Of a stretch of DNA of 64,000 nt, positions 27,660-36,893 are shown piece by piece; position 1 is the first letter of the stretch; each line of letters begins with the position of its first letter. Origin of the DNA: Pseudomonas sp. ML2-2023-3 (GTDB lineage: Bacteria; Pseudomonadota; Gammaproteobacteria; Pseudomonadales; Pseudomonadaceae); NCBI RefSeq assembly GCF_037055275.1, contig NZ_CP146343.1:4250501-4314500 (forward strand), in the 5' to 3' direction. The notes beneath the pieces are model-generated. The model had not been told where the DNA came from. It made no database searches and worked only from the letters and a program-made list of their open reading frames with translations. Made by a program: the position numbers and the translations under genes.

Positions 27660-27744
27660 GTGGGAGCGGGCTTGCCCGCGATGGCATCACCGCGCAACGT
27701 CTGATGCCCCGCGTCGATCAAATCGCGAGCAAGCCCGCTCCCAC
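27660..27744. repeat. REPIN
   Basis: Inverted pair GTGGGAGCGGGCTTGCCCGCGAT ... ATCGCGAGCAAGCCCGCTCCCAC in essence (arms described, loop about 40 nt). It lies between the end of fleR and the fliE promoter. Confidence 0.93.
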
Positions 27745-27762
27745 ACTGGTTTAGTGGCGCTC

Positions 27763-29142
27763 TCAGGTTGCGGCAAACAGATAAGCCTCAACATCCATCC
27801 CCGCATCGCGCATCTGCGCCAGCTTGTAGCGCAAGGTCCGCGGGCTGATGCCCAGGCGCTCGGAAGCTTCCTTGCGTCGCCCCCGCTCGGCACGCAAGGT
27901 GTCGATAATCAGCTGGAATTCACGTCGGCGCAGATCATCACCCAGCGCCCCCGCCGACTCCACAATCTCGACCGGCGAAGCCAGTGCCGGCAAGGGCGCG
28001 CAGGCCACAGGCCCTGCCAGGCAAAAATCTGCCGCTTCGATCTGGCCGCCCTGCTGCAAAATCAACGCCCGCTGAATCGCGTTATCCAGCTCGCGCACAT
28101 TACCGGGCCAGGGGTATGCGCCCAGGCACGCCCGGGCATCCGGCGAAAACCCGACTGCCGTGTGCTTCATTTTGCCGATGTACTTGGCCAGCAGCCGCTC
28201 AGCCAACGGCAGGATGTCGGCAGTACGCTCGCGCAGCGGGGTCCAGGCCAGCGGAAACACTGAAAGGCGATAGAACAGATCCTCGCGAAACCGTCCCGCA
28301 GCCACTTCGCCCGCCAGATCACGGTTGGTGGTGGCGACCACGCGGATATCCAGCACAATCGGCTTGCGCCCGCCTACCCGCTCCACTTCGCGCTCTTGCA
28401 GCACCCGCAGCAGTTTTGCCTGCAGGCCCAGAGGCATTTCGGAAATTTCATCGAGCAGCAAGGTGCCGCCATCCGCCTGCTCAAACTTGCCGGCCTGGGC
28501 CGCAATGGCGCCGGTAAAGGCACCTTTCTCATGACCAAACAGAGTGGCTTCGAGCATGTTGTCGGGGATGGCCGCGCAGTTGATCGCCACAAACGGCTGA
28601 TCAACCCGACGGGAATGCTGGTGGATATAACGCGCCAGCACTTCTTTACCCGTACCCGACTCGCCCGAGATCAGCACCGTCGCATTACTGCGCGCCACCC
28701 GCGCCGCCAACTCCAACAGCTGGACACTGGCCGGCTCAACCGCCACCGGACCTTCAGTGTCCGCCACCCCCAGACTGCCCAGGGCATGGCGAGCCACCAG
28801 ATCGAGCAAGGCCTTGGGTTCAAACGGTTTGACCAGATAGTCCACCGCCCCCTGGCGCATGGCATCCACTGCACGCTCCACGGCGCCATGAGCCGTCATC
28901 AGCAACACCGGCAACTGGGGCTGACAGGCGCGCAGGCGAGCGAGCAACTGGTGGCCATCCATGCCCGGCATGTTGACGTCACTGACCACCAGGCTGAACG
29001 CCTGCGAAGTGACCGCCGCCAGGGCTTCTTCCCCCGAGCTGACCGCCTTAAAGCCGTGACCGGCCAGCAATAGCGTGTCCGCCAGCGCTTCGCGCAACGC
29101 GTGATCGTCTTCGACCAACAGCACGTTAATTCGCATCACCAT
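27763..29142 (-). CDS. fleR: FleR, sigma54-dependent response regulator of flagellar genes
   Basis: 459 residues. Receiver domain with phospho-acceptor Asp about 55 (LVVSDVNMPGMDG), AAA+ domain with Walker A GESGTGKE, sigma54 contact loop GAFTGA and Walker B GGTLLLDEISEMP, then a Fis-type helix-turn-helix (SERLGISPRTLRYKLAQMRDAG). Partner of FleS; activates the hook and basal-body operons with RpoN. Its ATG overlaps the fleS stop (ATGA). Confidence 0.96.
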   Translation of the reverse strand: MVMRINVLLVEDDHALREALADTLLLAGHGFKAVSSGEEALAAVTSQAFSLVVSDVNMPGMDGHQLLARLRACQPQLPVLLMTAHGAVERAVDAMRQGAVDYLVKPFEPKALLDLVARHALGSLGVADTEGPVAVEPASVQLLELAARVARSNATVLISGESGTGKEVLARYIHQHSRRVDQPFVAINCAAIPDNMLEATLFGHEKGAFTGAIAAQAGKFEQADGGTLLLDEISEMPLGLQAKLLRVLQEREVERVGGRKPIVLDIRVVATTNRDLAGEVAAGRFREDLFYRLSVFPLAWTPLRERTADILPLAERLLAKYIGKMKHTAVGFSPDARACLGAYPWPGNVRELDNAIQRALILQQGGQIEAADFCLAGPVACAPLPALASPVEIVESAGALGDDLRRREFQLIIDTLRAERGRRKEASERLGISPRTLRYKLAQMRDAGMDVEAYLFAAT

Positions 29143-30260
29143 CAGTTTGCCTCCGCCACACCGGGAATCAGCGGCAAGCTGAGCAAGGCGCAGGTACCAC
29201 GCCCCAGCCGCGAACGTAACTGCAAGTGGCCCTGATGCGCCCGTACCACCGCGTTGACCACCGCCAACCCGAGACCGGTGCCGGTCGCCTTGGTGGTGAA
29301 AAACGGTTCGCCCAAACGCGCCAGGACTCGAGGTTCAATGCCACTGCCACTGTCGCTCACGCACAGCCTCAGGCAGTTATCACGGCGGTATAAATGGACT
29401 TTAAGCCGCACCTGCACAGCACCCGTTTGCAGGGCGTTTTCGATCAGGTTCAGCAGCGCGCCCACCAGGGTGTCGCGATTGCACAGCAGCTGCCCCGTAT
29501 AGGCATCGCACTGCCAGCGTATCGACACGCCCTGAACATGGGTTTGCGCGGCGGCCTGCAGGGTTTGCATCAGGACCTTGGGGCTGACCCGATCTGTCAG
29601 CGGCAATTCGCCCCGGGCAAAGACCAGCATGTCGCGTACTTGATGCTCAAGCTCGTGCAGACGCTCCTTGAGGCGCCCGGCAAAGCGCTGCTGGGTTTCC
29701 AGCGGCAGCGCCTGCTCGGTCAAATGACTGGCGTAGATCAGGGCCGCCGACAGGGGCGTACGAATCTGGTGGGCCAGGGAGGCAACCATCCGCCCCAAAG
29801 ACGACAAACGCTCATGGCGGGCGAGTTGATCTTGGAGGCGCCGGGTTTCTGTCAGGTCATTGAGCAAGACCAGTTGCCCCGGCTCGGCATCCAGCGAACG
29901 GGTGGCAATCGACAGGCGCCGACCGTCCTTGAGGGAGACTTCGTGACCATCGTCTTCGCGGGGTGCAAAACAGCGGGCAATCACATGGCGCCACAGCTCG
30001 CCCTCAAGGGGCAGGCCCAGCAGCTCGCAGGCCGCAGGGTTGGCCTCGCGCACCCGTCCGCGATCATCGATGACGATGACCCCGCCCGGCAGCAGATCAA
30101 GCAGGTGTTGCAGGCGATTGGCCAGTCGCTCTTTTTCCGCCAGCTCAGCCATGCGCTGCTCGCTGACCACCGCCAGCTCCCCCGTAAGCTCCGAAACACG
30201 GGCTTGGAGCAGGCTATAGGGATCAGGAACGGAAGAAAGCTGGACGGCGGCTTGAGGCAT
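29142..30260 (-). CDS. fleS: FleS, cytoplasmic sensor histidine kinase
   Basis: 372 residues, no membrane span. An N-terminal PAS domain (about 50-130; GGVIVIDDRGRVREANPAAC), a HisKA box with the phospho-His in ASLAHQIRTPLSAAL, and an HATPase domain with N-box NLIENALQTG, G1 VSDSGSGIEP and FFTTKATGTGLGLAVV. It phosphorylates FleR. A sigma54 promoter match lies 54 nt upstream, consistent with control by FleQ. Confidence 0.96.
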   Translation of the reverse strand: MPQAAVQLSSVPDPYSLLQARVSELTGELAVVSEQRMAELAEKERLANRLQHLLDLLPGGVIVIDDRGRVREANPAACELLGLPLEGELWRHVIARCFAPREDDGHEVSLKDGRRLSIATRSLDAEPGQLVLLNDLTETRRLQDQLARHERLSSLGRMVASLAHQIRTPLSAALIYASHLTEQALPLETQQRFAGRLKERLHELEHQVRDMLVFARGELPLTDRVSPKVLMQTLQAAAQTHVQGVSIRWQCDAYTGQLLCNRDTLVGALLNLIENALQTGAVQVRLKVHLYRRDNCLRLCVSDSGSGIEPRVLARLGEPFFTTKATGTGLGLAVVNAVVRAHQGHLQLRSRLGRGTCALLSLPLIPGVAEAN

Positions 30261-30313
30261 GGTGCGTGCTCGCTTGGCTGACCGTCATAAAACGGTTCGT
30301 TGAACCAAGCGAA

Positions 30314-30328
30314 GCAATACCCGTGCCT
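30314..30328 (-). promoter_or_regulatory. Sigma54 promoter for fleSR
   Basis: The minus strand reads AGGCACGGGTATTGC: perfect GGCAC and TTGC with correct spacing, 54 nt before fleS. RpoN and FleQ control of fleSR is established in P. aeruginosa. Confidence 0.75.
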
Positions 30329-30371
30329 GAATAGATAACACAAGCTAACCGCTATGCCGGCCCCGACTTAT

Positions 30372-30456
30372 GTGGGAGCGGGCTTGCTCGCGATTTGGGC
30401 GCCTCGCAGTGTCAGGAATAATGCGGTGATGCTATCGCGAGCAAGCCCGCTCCCAC
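30372..30456. repeat. REPIN
   Basis: Both GTGGGAGCGGGCTTGCTCGC-type arms are complete, in inverted orientation. It lies between the fleQ stop (30468) and the fleS promoter. Confidence 0.95.
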
Positions 30457-30467
30457 AGAGACAGGTG

Positions 30468-31949
30468 TCAATCGTCTGCCTGTTCTTCGCCTTCACGACG
30501 GCTCATGCCGTACTTGCGCATTTTTTCCACCAGGGTGGTGCGACGAATCCGCAGGCGTTCTGCCGCGCGGGCGACGATGCCATTGGCGTCGTCGAGCGCC
30601 TGCTGGATCAGCCCCTGCTCCAGCCCACCCAGGTAGTCCTTGAGGTCCAGGCCTTCGGGCGGCAGCATCGCATTGGCGCTGGCGACGAAATCGGTAGTAG
30701 CGCTGTTGATGGCCACGCGCTCTTCCATGTCGCTGCGCAGGCTGTCGACCATCTGCTCGTCTTCGTCATCCACGTAGCGGAATTTTTTCGGCAGCTCAAC
30801 CACGCCAATCACACCATAGGGATGCATGATCGCCATGCGCTCCACCAGATTGGCCAGCTCACGGACGTTGCCCGGCCATGCATGACGGCACAACGACATA
30901 ATCGCGGCAGAATTGAAGCGGATCGAGCCACGCTTTTCGTGCTCCATGCGCGAAATAAGCTCGTTCATCAACAGCGGAATATCTTCGACCCGCTCGCGCA
31001 GGGGCGCCATTTCGATCGGGAATACGTTGAGGCGGTAATACAAGTCTTCGCGGAAGGCGCCGACTTCAATCATGCTTTCGAGGTTTTTGTGGGTCGCGGC
31101 AATGATCCGCACATCGGCGCACTGGGTCTTGTTGCTGCCCACGCGCTCAAAGGTACGTTCCTGCAACACGCGTAGCAGCTTGACCTGCATCGGCAGCGGC
31201 ATATCGCCGATTTCATCGAGAAACAGCGTACCGCCATTGGCCAGTTCGAAACGCCCGGCACGGCTGGTGATTGCCCCGGTGAAGGCGCCCTTCTCATGCC
31301 CGAACAGCTCGCTTTCGAGCAGTTCGGCAGGAATCGCCCCACAGTTGACAGGTACAAACGGCGCGTCACGGCGCTTGGAGTGGTAATGCAGGTTACGTGC
31401 AACCACTTCCTTGCCGGTCCCGGACTCGCCGAGGATCAAGACGCTGGCATCGGTGTCGGCCACTTGCTGCATCATCTGGCGCACATGCTGAATCGCACGG
31501 CTGGTACCGACCAGGCTGCGAAACAGGTTGGGCTCACGATGACGGCCGCGCTCGCGGGCCTGGTCGTACATCTCGCGATAGACCTGGGCACGGTGCAGGG
31601 AATCAAGCAATTTGCTGTAGCTGGGGGGCATTTCAAGACTGGACAACACCCGGCGGCGTTGGTCTTCAGGCAAATCGACTGAAGAAACTTCACCTAAAAG
31701 CATGATCGGCAGGAACTCATCCCACACAGCCAGTGTCTTAAGCAAGCTTGAAAGACCACCCGCAGTACTCACCGTGCCTACAAGCACGCAGAGTACTTCA
31801 CGACTGGACGGCAAGACTTTGACGGCTTGCTCCCATTCGTGGCTAGGACTGGCTAAATTTTCTTCACCAAGAAAATTCAGAATCACCGCCAGGTCGCGGC
31901 GACGGACGCTATCGTCATCGATCAACAGAATTTTGGTTTCACGCCACAT
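30468..31949 (-). CDS. fleQ: FleQ, master regulator of flagellar genes
   Basis: 493 residues. The N-terminal FleQ domain resembles a receiver but lacks the usual phospho-Asp context. The AAA+ domain has Walker A GESGTGKE (174-181), GAFTGA (221-226) and Walker [14 protein letters not shown]; a C-terminal Fis-type HTH follows ([20 protein letters not shown]). FleQ activates flagellar promoters with RpoN, binds c-di-GMP, and is held by FleN. It is alone in its unit, with about 180 nt of AT-rich DNA upstream that should hold a sigma70 promoter. Confidence 0.97.
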   Translation of the reverse strand: MWRETKILLIDDDSVRRRDLAVILNFLGEENLASPSHEWEQAVKVLPSSREVLCVLVGTVSTAGGLSSLLKTLAVWDEFLPIMLLGEVSSVDLPEDQRRRVLSSLEMPPSYSKLLDSLHRAQVYREMYDQARERGRHREPNLFRSLVGTSRAIQHVRQMMQQVADTDASVLILGESGTGKEVVARNLHYHSKRRDAPFVPVNCGAIPAELLESELFGHEKGAFTGAITSRAGRFELANGGTLFLDEIGDMPLPMQVKLLRVLQERTFERVGSNKTQCADVRIIAATHKNLESMIEVGAFREDLYYRLNVFPIEMAPLRERVEDIPLLMNELISRMEHEKRGSIRFNSAAIMSLCRHAWPGNVRELANLVERMAIMHPYGVIGVVELPKKFRYVDDEDEQMVDSLRSDMEERVAINSATTDFVASANAMLPPEGLDLKDYLGGLEQGLIQQALDDANGIVARAAERLRIRRTTLVEKMRKYGMSRREGEEQADD

Positions 31950-32129
31950 GCAATAGCAACTTCCCTAGTCAACTCAATGCCCCGGATGGCAGGGCATATG
32001 TAGACGCCCTAACCCTGTTGGATATCTAAGACGACTGAATACAGAATAACGAGCTAGTTAAGTCAAAAAACTGTGCATAGTCAAATTTATGGCGGTTTAA
32101 AAAGCGATTAACCACATATTCTTTAGGCC

Positions 32130-32423
32130 TTAACCGAATAGATGGTAAACCTTTGACGCATTTTTTGCTTGATTGATCTGCCCCATTTGCTCAACGACTG
32201 ACTGACGCTCATCGGTCGCGGCTTCCAGCAGCATGCGATACACCACCAACAGCCCTTCCAGATTCTCGCGCAACACTGCCTCATCCAGCGGCGCCTCATC
32301 CAGAACACTCTCGACACACATCCGACAAGCCGAGTCCAGCTCGCCGATGGCATCCCAATTGCGCTCGGCCAGAGCATCAATCAGTGCTACGCGGGTTTCC
32401 TGAATTCGTTGCAGTTGGCTCAT
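32130..32423 (-). CDS. fliT: FliT-type flagellar chaperone
   Basis: 97 residues from the ATG at 32423 with GAGGAG 7-12 nt upstream; upstream in-frame codons to 32468 would overlap fliS. Helical, with two Cys (ACRMCVES). It occupies the position of FliT, the export chaperone for FliD. Sequence similarity to enterobacterial FliT is low, so the name rests partly on the fliD-fliS-fliT order. Confidence 0.82.
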   Translation of the reverse strand: MSQLQRIQETRVALIDALAERNWDAIGELDSACRMCVESVLDEAPLDEAVLRENLEGLLVVYRMLLEAATDERQSVVEQMGQINQAKNASKVYHLFG

Positions 32424-32439
32424 GACACACTCCTCGGGC

Positions 32440-32829
32440 TTATTGCGGGGCAATGGCATCCCAACCACTTTTTACAGTGATCAGCAGGCGAGCCACTTCA
32501 TCGATGATTTCAGGGTCGTTCTTGGCATTGGCCTGGGTCAAACGGACCGTCATGAATTCATACAGGCTGTCCAGCTGCTGCAACGCAGCCTTGTCATCGG
32601 TCTTGTCTTCATCCAGGCCCTGACGCAGGCCGGTGATGATGTCGATGGCCTTGGTGATCAACATGGCCTTCTGCGGGATATCACCACGGCTCATTGCGCC
32701 TTTGGCCTGGGCCATGCGATCCAGACCGCCTTCCATCAGCATTTGAATCAAGCGATGGGGGCTGGCTTCGGAGATTTGAGCGTGGGAATTAACCTTCTGA
32801 TACTGACGAAGGGCGCGCATCGGGTTCAT
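32440..32829 (-). CDS. fliS: FliS, flagellin export chaperone
   Basis: 129 residues, all helical. Typical FliS features: RQYQKVNSHAQISEASPHRLIQMLMEGGLDRMAQAKGAM at the start and the LYEFMTVRLTQANAKNDPEIIDEVARLL segment. It keeps flagellin unfolded and prevents premature polymerisation. Between fliD and fliT, both on the same strand. Confidence 0.97.
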   Translation of the reverse strand: MNPMRALRQYQKVNSHAQISEASPHRLIQMLMEGGLDRMAQAKGAMSRGDIPQKAMLITKAIDIITGLRQGLDEDKTDDKAALQQLDSLYEFMTVRLTQANAKNDPEIIDEVARLLITVKSGWDAIAPQ

Positions 32830-32925
32830 GTTTCGACCTCATTACGGTGACTGGCAAAAATCGCGGGTTCTTGATCTTTTTATCGACAGAAGCGGCCAAA
32901 GCTTTAGTGCCAGGGCCGGGTAAAA

Positions 32926-34287
32926 TCAGTCGGATTTAGGGTTATTCAAGGAGTTGAGCGTGGTCATGATGCTGGAGCTGCTGGCGTTGATTTTGGCGAT
33001 CAGGCCATCCATGGCCGTGTATTTGGCGGTCAGGGTGCTTTTCATGGATTCCATGCGCCGGTCCAGGTCTGCTTGCTGAGTGGTCAGCGTGGTCAGCTTG
33101 ATGTTCAGATCCGTAGCCCGCGCCGCCAGCAACCCGCTGCTGCCGACATAGCTTTCGGTCGCCTTGGTCATACGGGTTATCAGGCCGGTATCGCCGGTAA
33201 ACACCTTGGCAATCTCGATTGCACCGTTGGGTGTGGCAACTGCGGCTTTCCACTTGGTGTCATCCAGGGTCAGCAGCCCGGTTTTCTGATCGGTACTGAT
33301 GCCCATCTGGGACAGGTTGCCGACACTCGACGTACCCGAGTTTTGCAGCAGCTCGCCGCGCAAACCGTTGACCAGCTGACGCATCGACGCGTCACCCGTC
33401 AAGGCACCTGCAGTGGTGGTCGCCGCATCACCGGTGGCGGTGACTTTGGTCTGGGTATTGATGCTGGTCAGCAGCGCGTTATAGGCACTGACAAACGACT
33501 GAACCGAAGTTTTCAGGGTGTCGGTGTTGGAGGCCACGGTGATGGTGGACGCTTTGGTATCGAGCAACTCAAGGGTCACGCCACTGATGGCCGAGGTGAT
33601 CTTGTTGCTCGACGACTCCATGGCGATGTCATCGATGGTGTACTCGGCATTCATCGGCGGCTTACCGGCGTCATACCCGGTGGCCAGCTCCGAATCACCG
33701 CTGACGGTAATATCGGTGCCCTTGCCCGTGGTCTGCGAGCCGATCACCAGACGCGAGCCGTTGGCATCGGTCAGAACGTTGGCGCTGATACCCTTGGACT
33801 GCAGCTGCGTGTTGATCGCGTCCCGGGTCTGCTGCATGGTCGCGCCAGCCGGGATCTTGACGTCATAGCTATCACCGGACTGGGAGATGGTCAGGGTCTG
33901 GTCTTGCTCGCTCGAGTTGACCGACGCCGATGCGCCCCCTTCAAACACCTTGCTGGTGATTTTTGATGCGGTCGCCAACTGAGTGACGTTCAACGCGTAT
34001 TTGCCGCTGGACGCCTTGTCATCGATGGTGACTTTAGAAATTTTTTCGTCATTGGACGAAGCGGTCAAACCGTTGAAACTGGAGACACTGTTGAGTTTGG
34101 CAATGGCTGCGCGATAGGTTTCGAGCGAAGCTTTGACCGTGCCCACAGCGGACAGCTGAATCGTGGTGTCTTTTTGTTGCGCAGTAATCTGGCTTTGCTT
34201 GGGCGCTTTTTCAGCATCCACCAAGGCTTTCACAATCCCGACAGTGTCAAAACCCGAACCGACACCGGTAATCGTTGAACTGGCCAT
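32926..34287 (-). CDS. fliD: FliD, filament cap protein
   Basis: 453 residues. Conserved D0/D1 N-terminus (GVGSGFDTVGIVKALVDAEKAP) and C-terminus (LDRRMESMKSTLTAKYTAMDGLIAKIN), with the variable D2-D3 between. FliD pentamers cap the filament and, in Pseudomonas, can bind mucin. It begins 96 nt before fliS. The usual upstream neighbour flaG is absent; fliC is the next gene. Confidence 0.96.
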   Translation of the reverse strand: MASSTITGVGSGFDTVGIVKALVDAEKAPKQSQITAQQKDTTIQLSAVGTVKASLETYRAAIAKLNSVSSFNGLTASSNDEKISKVTIDDKASSGKYALNVTQLATASKITSKVFEGGASASVNSSEQDQTLTISQSGDSYDVKIPAGATMQQTRDAINTQLQSKGISANVLTDANGSRLVIGSQTTGKGTDITVSGDSELATGYDAGKPPMNAEYTIDDIAMESSSNKITSAISGVTLELLDTKASTITVASNTDTLKTSVQSFVSAYNALLTSINTQTKVTATGDAATTTAGALTGDASMRQLVNGLRGELLQNSGTSSVGNLSQMGISTDQKTGLLTLDDTKWKAAVATPNGAIEIAKVFTGDTGLITRMTKATESYVGSSGLLAARATDLNIKLTTLTTQQADLDRRMESMKSTLTAKYTAMDGLIAKINASSSSIMTTLNSLNNPKSD

Positions 34288-34353
34288 CTGTATTCTCCTT
34301 GTACGGTGGCTATCGCTTTATTGACGAAGCAAGTGCCAAGGGTGCAGGCAGCT

Positions 34354-34368
34354 TCACAATTCGTGCCA
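34354..34368 (-). promoter_or_regulatory. Possible sigma54 promoter for fliDST
   Basis: The minus strand reads TGGCACGAATTGTGA: a perfect TGGCAC at -24, but -12 is poor (GTGA instead of TTGC). About 67 nt before fliD. Tentative. Confidence 0.35.
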
Positions 34369-34394
34369 CCTTCAAGCAGTAAATGCTGAAAAAA

Positions 34395-34422
34395 CAAAAG
34401 GGCACGTAAACGCGCCCTTTTG
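34395..34422 (-). terminator. Rho-independent terminator of fliC
   Basis: Arms CAAAAGGGC (34395-34403) and GCCCTTTTG (34414-34422) with an about 10-nt loop; on the minus strand the stem is followed by a run of T. It ends fliC 20 nt after its stop. Confidence 0.9.
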
Positions 34423-34442
34423 TTCTCAACCCAGCGCTGAAA

Positions 34443-36533
34443 TTACTGAAGCAATTTCATGACAGCGGAAGGCAGCTGGTTAGCCTGGGACAGGATCGCG
34501 GTGGAAGCCTGTTGCAGGGTTTGTTGCTTGGTCAGCTCGGCGGCTTCGGAGGCGAAGTCAGTGTCCTGAACGCGACCCAGTGCAGCGGTGGAGTTCTCGG
34601 AAATGCTCTGCAGGTTGGCCACGGTGCTGGTGAAACGGTTTTGTACGGCACCCAGGGAGGAACGTTGGGTGTCGATCTGCTGGATAGCATCAGACAGGGC
34701 CTGGACGGTACGCTGGGAGTCAGCGGCGGTCAGGACGCTCAGGTCGGAGACGGTGGTTTCTACGGTGGTGGCTGTGGTTTTGCCGGTGCCAGTACCCGCC
34801 TGGGCTGCAGCGGTCAGACCCAAGGCCTCCAGACCAGTACCCGCAGCACCATCCTTCACGGTGATATCTTTGTTGGAGAACAGCTTCAGAGTGCCGTCAG
34901 TGTTCTTGCTGGCAGTTACACCGGTACTAGCGCTATTGATAGAAGATACGATGGAGTCGGCAGTGTCACCCTTCTTGAACTTAACTTCGACGCCGTTCAA
35001 TTCGATCGATGTATCAGCTGTCAGCTTGGCCTGAGAAGTACCTGCCGACAGACCCAGCTTAGCCAGCGAGCCGCCAGAAACGTTGGCCAACTTAACGTCA
35101 TTACCATCGGTAGACTTAAGCTCAATACGACCTTCAGCATTAATGGTCGCAGACTTAATCCCATCAACCGCCTTAAGTGACTTCAAAAGATCATCGACCG
35201 TATCACCGGCTTTCCAAGAGACCGCGCTACCGTTTACGGTAATAGAACCTGCACCCCCTATCGCAGAGCTGCCAACTTTAGCAGGACCTTCAGCAGCAAG
35301 GCCTGCTTTGGCGGCATCAGCCCCTCCAATAGCGATATCCCCTGTCGTGGAGGTCAGCGTCATGACCCCTTTGGATGGATCAAACGTCGCACTTACACTT
35401 GTGTCTGCAGCTGTAATAGCGTCAGCAAGATCGGCACCACTCATGCCAGCGGTAACTAAAACTTTATTGCCGTTGATGGTGATGTCGTCTGCAGCTGTTA
35501 ACTTCGAAGTACCGCCAGTTGCCAAACTCGCAACAGCTACACCCACTGTGGTGGTAGTGGTGGTGGTAGAGGGAGGGACAGTGGGAGTAGTAGTGGAAGT
35601 GGCAGCATAAGTTCTAGCATCAAGGCCCACTTTAGCCACAGCGTTACCGCCCACTTCTATATCGGCATCCGACGTAAGTGTAAGTACTCCGTTGCCATCA
35701 ATGTCCGCTTTCAGCTTTCCATTGGTATCTGTAGCTTCAATCGCAGCTTTAAGCTCATCCGGGGTCATGGTGGCCGCGAACGTTACTGGATTGTTGTTAA
35801 TCGTCAGTGTGTCTGTACCCACCGTGAACGCTGATGACCCACCCGTTTTCAGGTCGGCCACAGCTGTACCGACAGCTGTGGCACTCGTAGTCGTAGTCGT
35901 GGCAGGTGCAGTGGTCGTTGTAGTCGTAGGGCTAACCACGACATTTTTCAGCACGGAACCAATGGTACTGGCTGACAGCTTTTCCATCGCCGCGCCGGCC
36001 ACAGACGCTTCACTGTAAGAACCTTTCAAACCAGTAGCACTGATATCGCTCATACCAAACGAAATGGTCTGGTTGGCATCAGCACCCACCTGGAACGCCT
36101 GGTTCTGGAAAGAACCGTCCAGGATGTTACGACCACCGTAGGTAGTGGTTTGTGCGATACGGGTCAGTTCACCGGTTTTCGCAGTAAATTCTTGTTGCAG
36201 GGACGCACGGTCGGCGTCGCTTTTATCACCGTTCGCGGACTGCAGGGCCAGTTCACGCAAACGTTGCAGAATGTTGGTCGACTCTTGCATCGCGCCTTCA
36301 GCGGTCTGCGCGATCGAGGTGCCGTTGTTGGCGTTGGCGATGGCAACGGTCATGCCTTTGGTCTGAGAGGTCAGACGGTTGGCCATCTGCATGCCAGCAG
36401 CATCGTCTTTGGCGCTGTTGATTTTCAGGCCGGAAGACAGACGAGTCATCGAGGTGCTCAGTGCATCGCCGGCTTTGTTCAGGTTCTTCTGAACGGTCTG
36501 GGACGTGATGTTAGTGTTTACTGATAAAGCCAT
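34443..36533 (-). CDS. fliC: FliC, flagellin with four internal repeats and Thr-rich linkers
   Basis: 696 residues, against about 490 for PAO1 flagellin. Conserved N-terminal D0-D1 (residues 1-175; includes MTRLSSGLKINSAKDDAAG) and C-terminal D1-D0 (about 600-696; AALGRVQDTDFASEAAELT). The middle holds four degenerate copies, about 80 residues each, of the flagellin IN pattern at about 225-306, 333-413, 417-497 and 499-574; each has an ITxNG or similar strand, a helix such as TPDELKAAIEA, a TLTS strand, and an AKxGL(D/A/S)A end. Thr-rich linkers (201-220 and 311-329) precede copies 1 and 2. Filament subunit, exported through the FliS-FlhA route. Confidence 0.97.
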   Translation of the reverse strand: MALSVNTNITSQTVQKNLNKAGDALSTSMTRLSSGLKINSAKDDAAGMQMANRLTSQTKGMTVAIANANNGTSIAQTAEGAMQESTNILQRLRELALQSANGDKSDADRASLQQEFTAKTGELTRIAQTTTYGGRNILDGSFQNQAFQVGADANQTISFGMSDISATGLKGSYSEASVAGAAMEKLSASTIGSVLKNVVVSPTTTTTTAPATTTTTSATAVGTAVADLKTGGSSAFTVGTDTLTINNNPVTFAATMTPDELKAAIEATDTNGKLKADIDGNGVLTLTSDADIEVGGNAVAKVGLDARTYAATSTTTPTVPPSTTTTTTTVGVAVASLATGGTSKLTAADDITINGNKVLVTAGMSGADLADAITAADTSVSATFDPSKGVMTLTSTTGDIAIGGADAAKAGLAAEGPAKVGSSAIGGAGSITVNGSAVSWKAGDTVDDLLKSLKAVDGIKSATINAEGRIELKSTDGNDVKLANVSGGSLAKLGLSAGTSQAKLTADTSIELNGVEVKFKKGDTADSIVSSINSASTGVTASKNTDGTLKLFSNKDITVKDGAAGTGLEALGLTAAAQAGTGTGKTTATTVETTVSDLSVLTAADSQRTVQALSDAIQQIDTQRSSLGAVQNRFTSTVANLQSISENSTAALGRVQDTDFASEAAELTKQQTLQQASTAILSQANQLPSAVMKLLQ
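34812..35861 (-). repeat. Four tandem flagellin-IN repeats in the variable domain of FliC
   Basis: Codons about 225-574. Alignment by eye shows copies of about 80 residues sharing ordered elements: an ITxNG strand, a hydrophobic-Asp-x-x-x-Ala-Ile helix, a TLTS or LKST strand, and a KxGL end. Copies 1 and 2 are closest to each other, as are 3 and 4. The DNA of the repeats is diverged, so the duplications are old. Confidence 0.75.
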
Positions 36534-36613
36534 GACGAAATCCTCATTGGATGAATACTGCGGCTTCCGGCCCTGGCAACCGCCGGGTGTGGCCTAGAGA
36601 ACCTTCGTAATAG

Positions 36614-36641
36614 TTATCGTCGTCAAAGCGGGTTGCTTGAG
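36614..36641 (-). promoter_or_regulatory. Sigma28 (FliA) promoter of fliC
   Basis: On the minus strand CTCAAG (36636-36641) is followed after 14 nt by GACGATAA (36614-36621), close to the CTCAAG/TAAA and GCCGATAA FliA boxes. It lies about 80 nt before fliC. Confidence 0.8.
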
Positions 36642-36728
36642 GGGTTTTTTGAATTTTTTTACTGGCAGGAGGCCATCCCTTGTATTTCAGGGGGTTAGCG
36701 AGGGATGACCTGCCAGGCATCCCTTGAT

Positions 36729-36813
36729 GTGGGAGCGGGCTTGCTCGCGATTCGGGCGGCGCGGTACTTCAGGGAAACCGGGTTGATGCCATCGCGAGCA
36801 AGCCCGCTCCCAC
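36729..36813. repeat. REPIN
   Basis: A full GTGGGAGCGGGCTTGCTCGC-type inverted pair with both ends intact, between the terminator of the KAS III gene and the fliC promoter. Confidence 0.95.
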
Positions 36814-36841
36814 AGATGGCATCACCCCCCTGTCAGAACGC

Positions 36842-36876
36842 AAAACGCCCGTGGCTTTTTGGGCCACGGGCGTTTT
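36842..36876 (-). terminator. Terminator of the ketoacyl-ACP synthase III gene
   Basis: Exact 14-bp arms AAAACGCCCGTGGC (36842-36855) and its complement (36863-36876), with a 7-nt loop and T-rich flanks on the minus strand. It lies 18 nt after the gene stop. Confidence 0.88.
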
Positions 36877-36893
36877 GTGTGTCGGCTTGAAGC

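Noticed and set aside
25231..28263. Long open frame on the plus strand opposite fliF, fliE and fleR
   Set aside because: A shadow of GC-rich genes on the other strand; the minus-strand products are clear.
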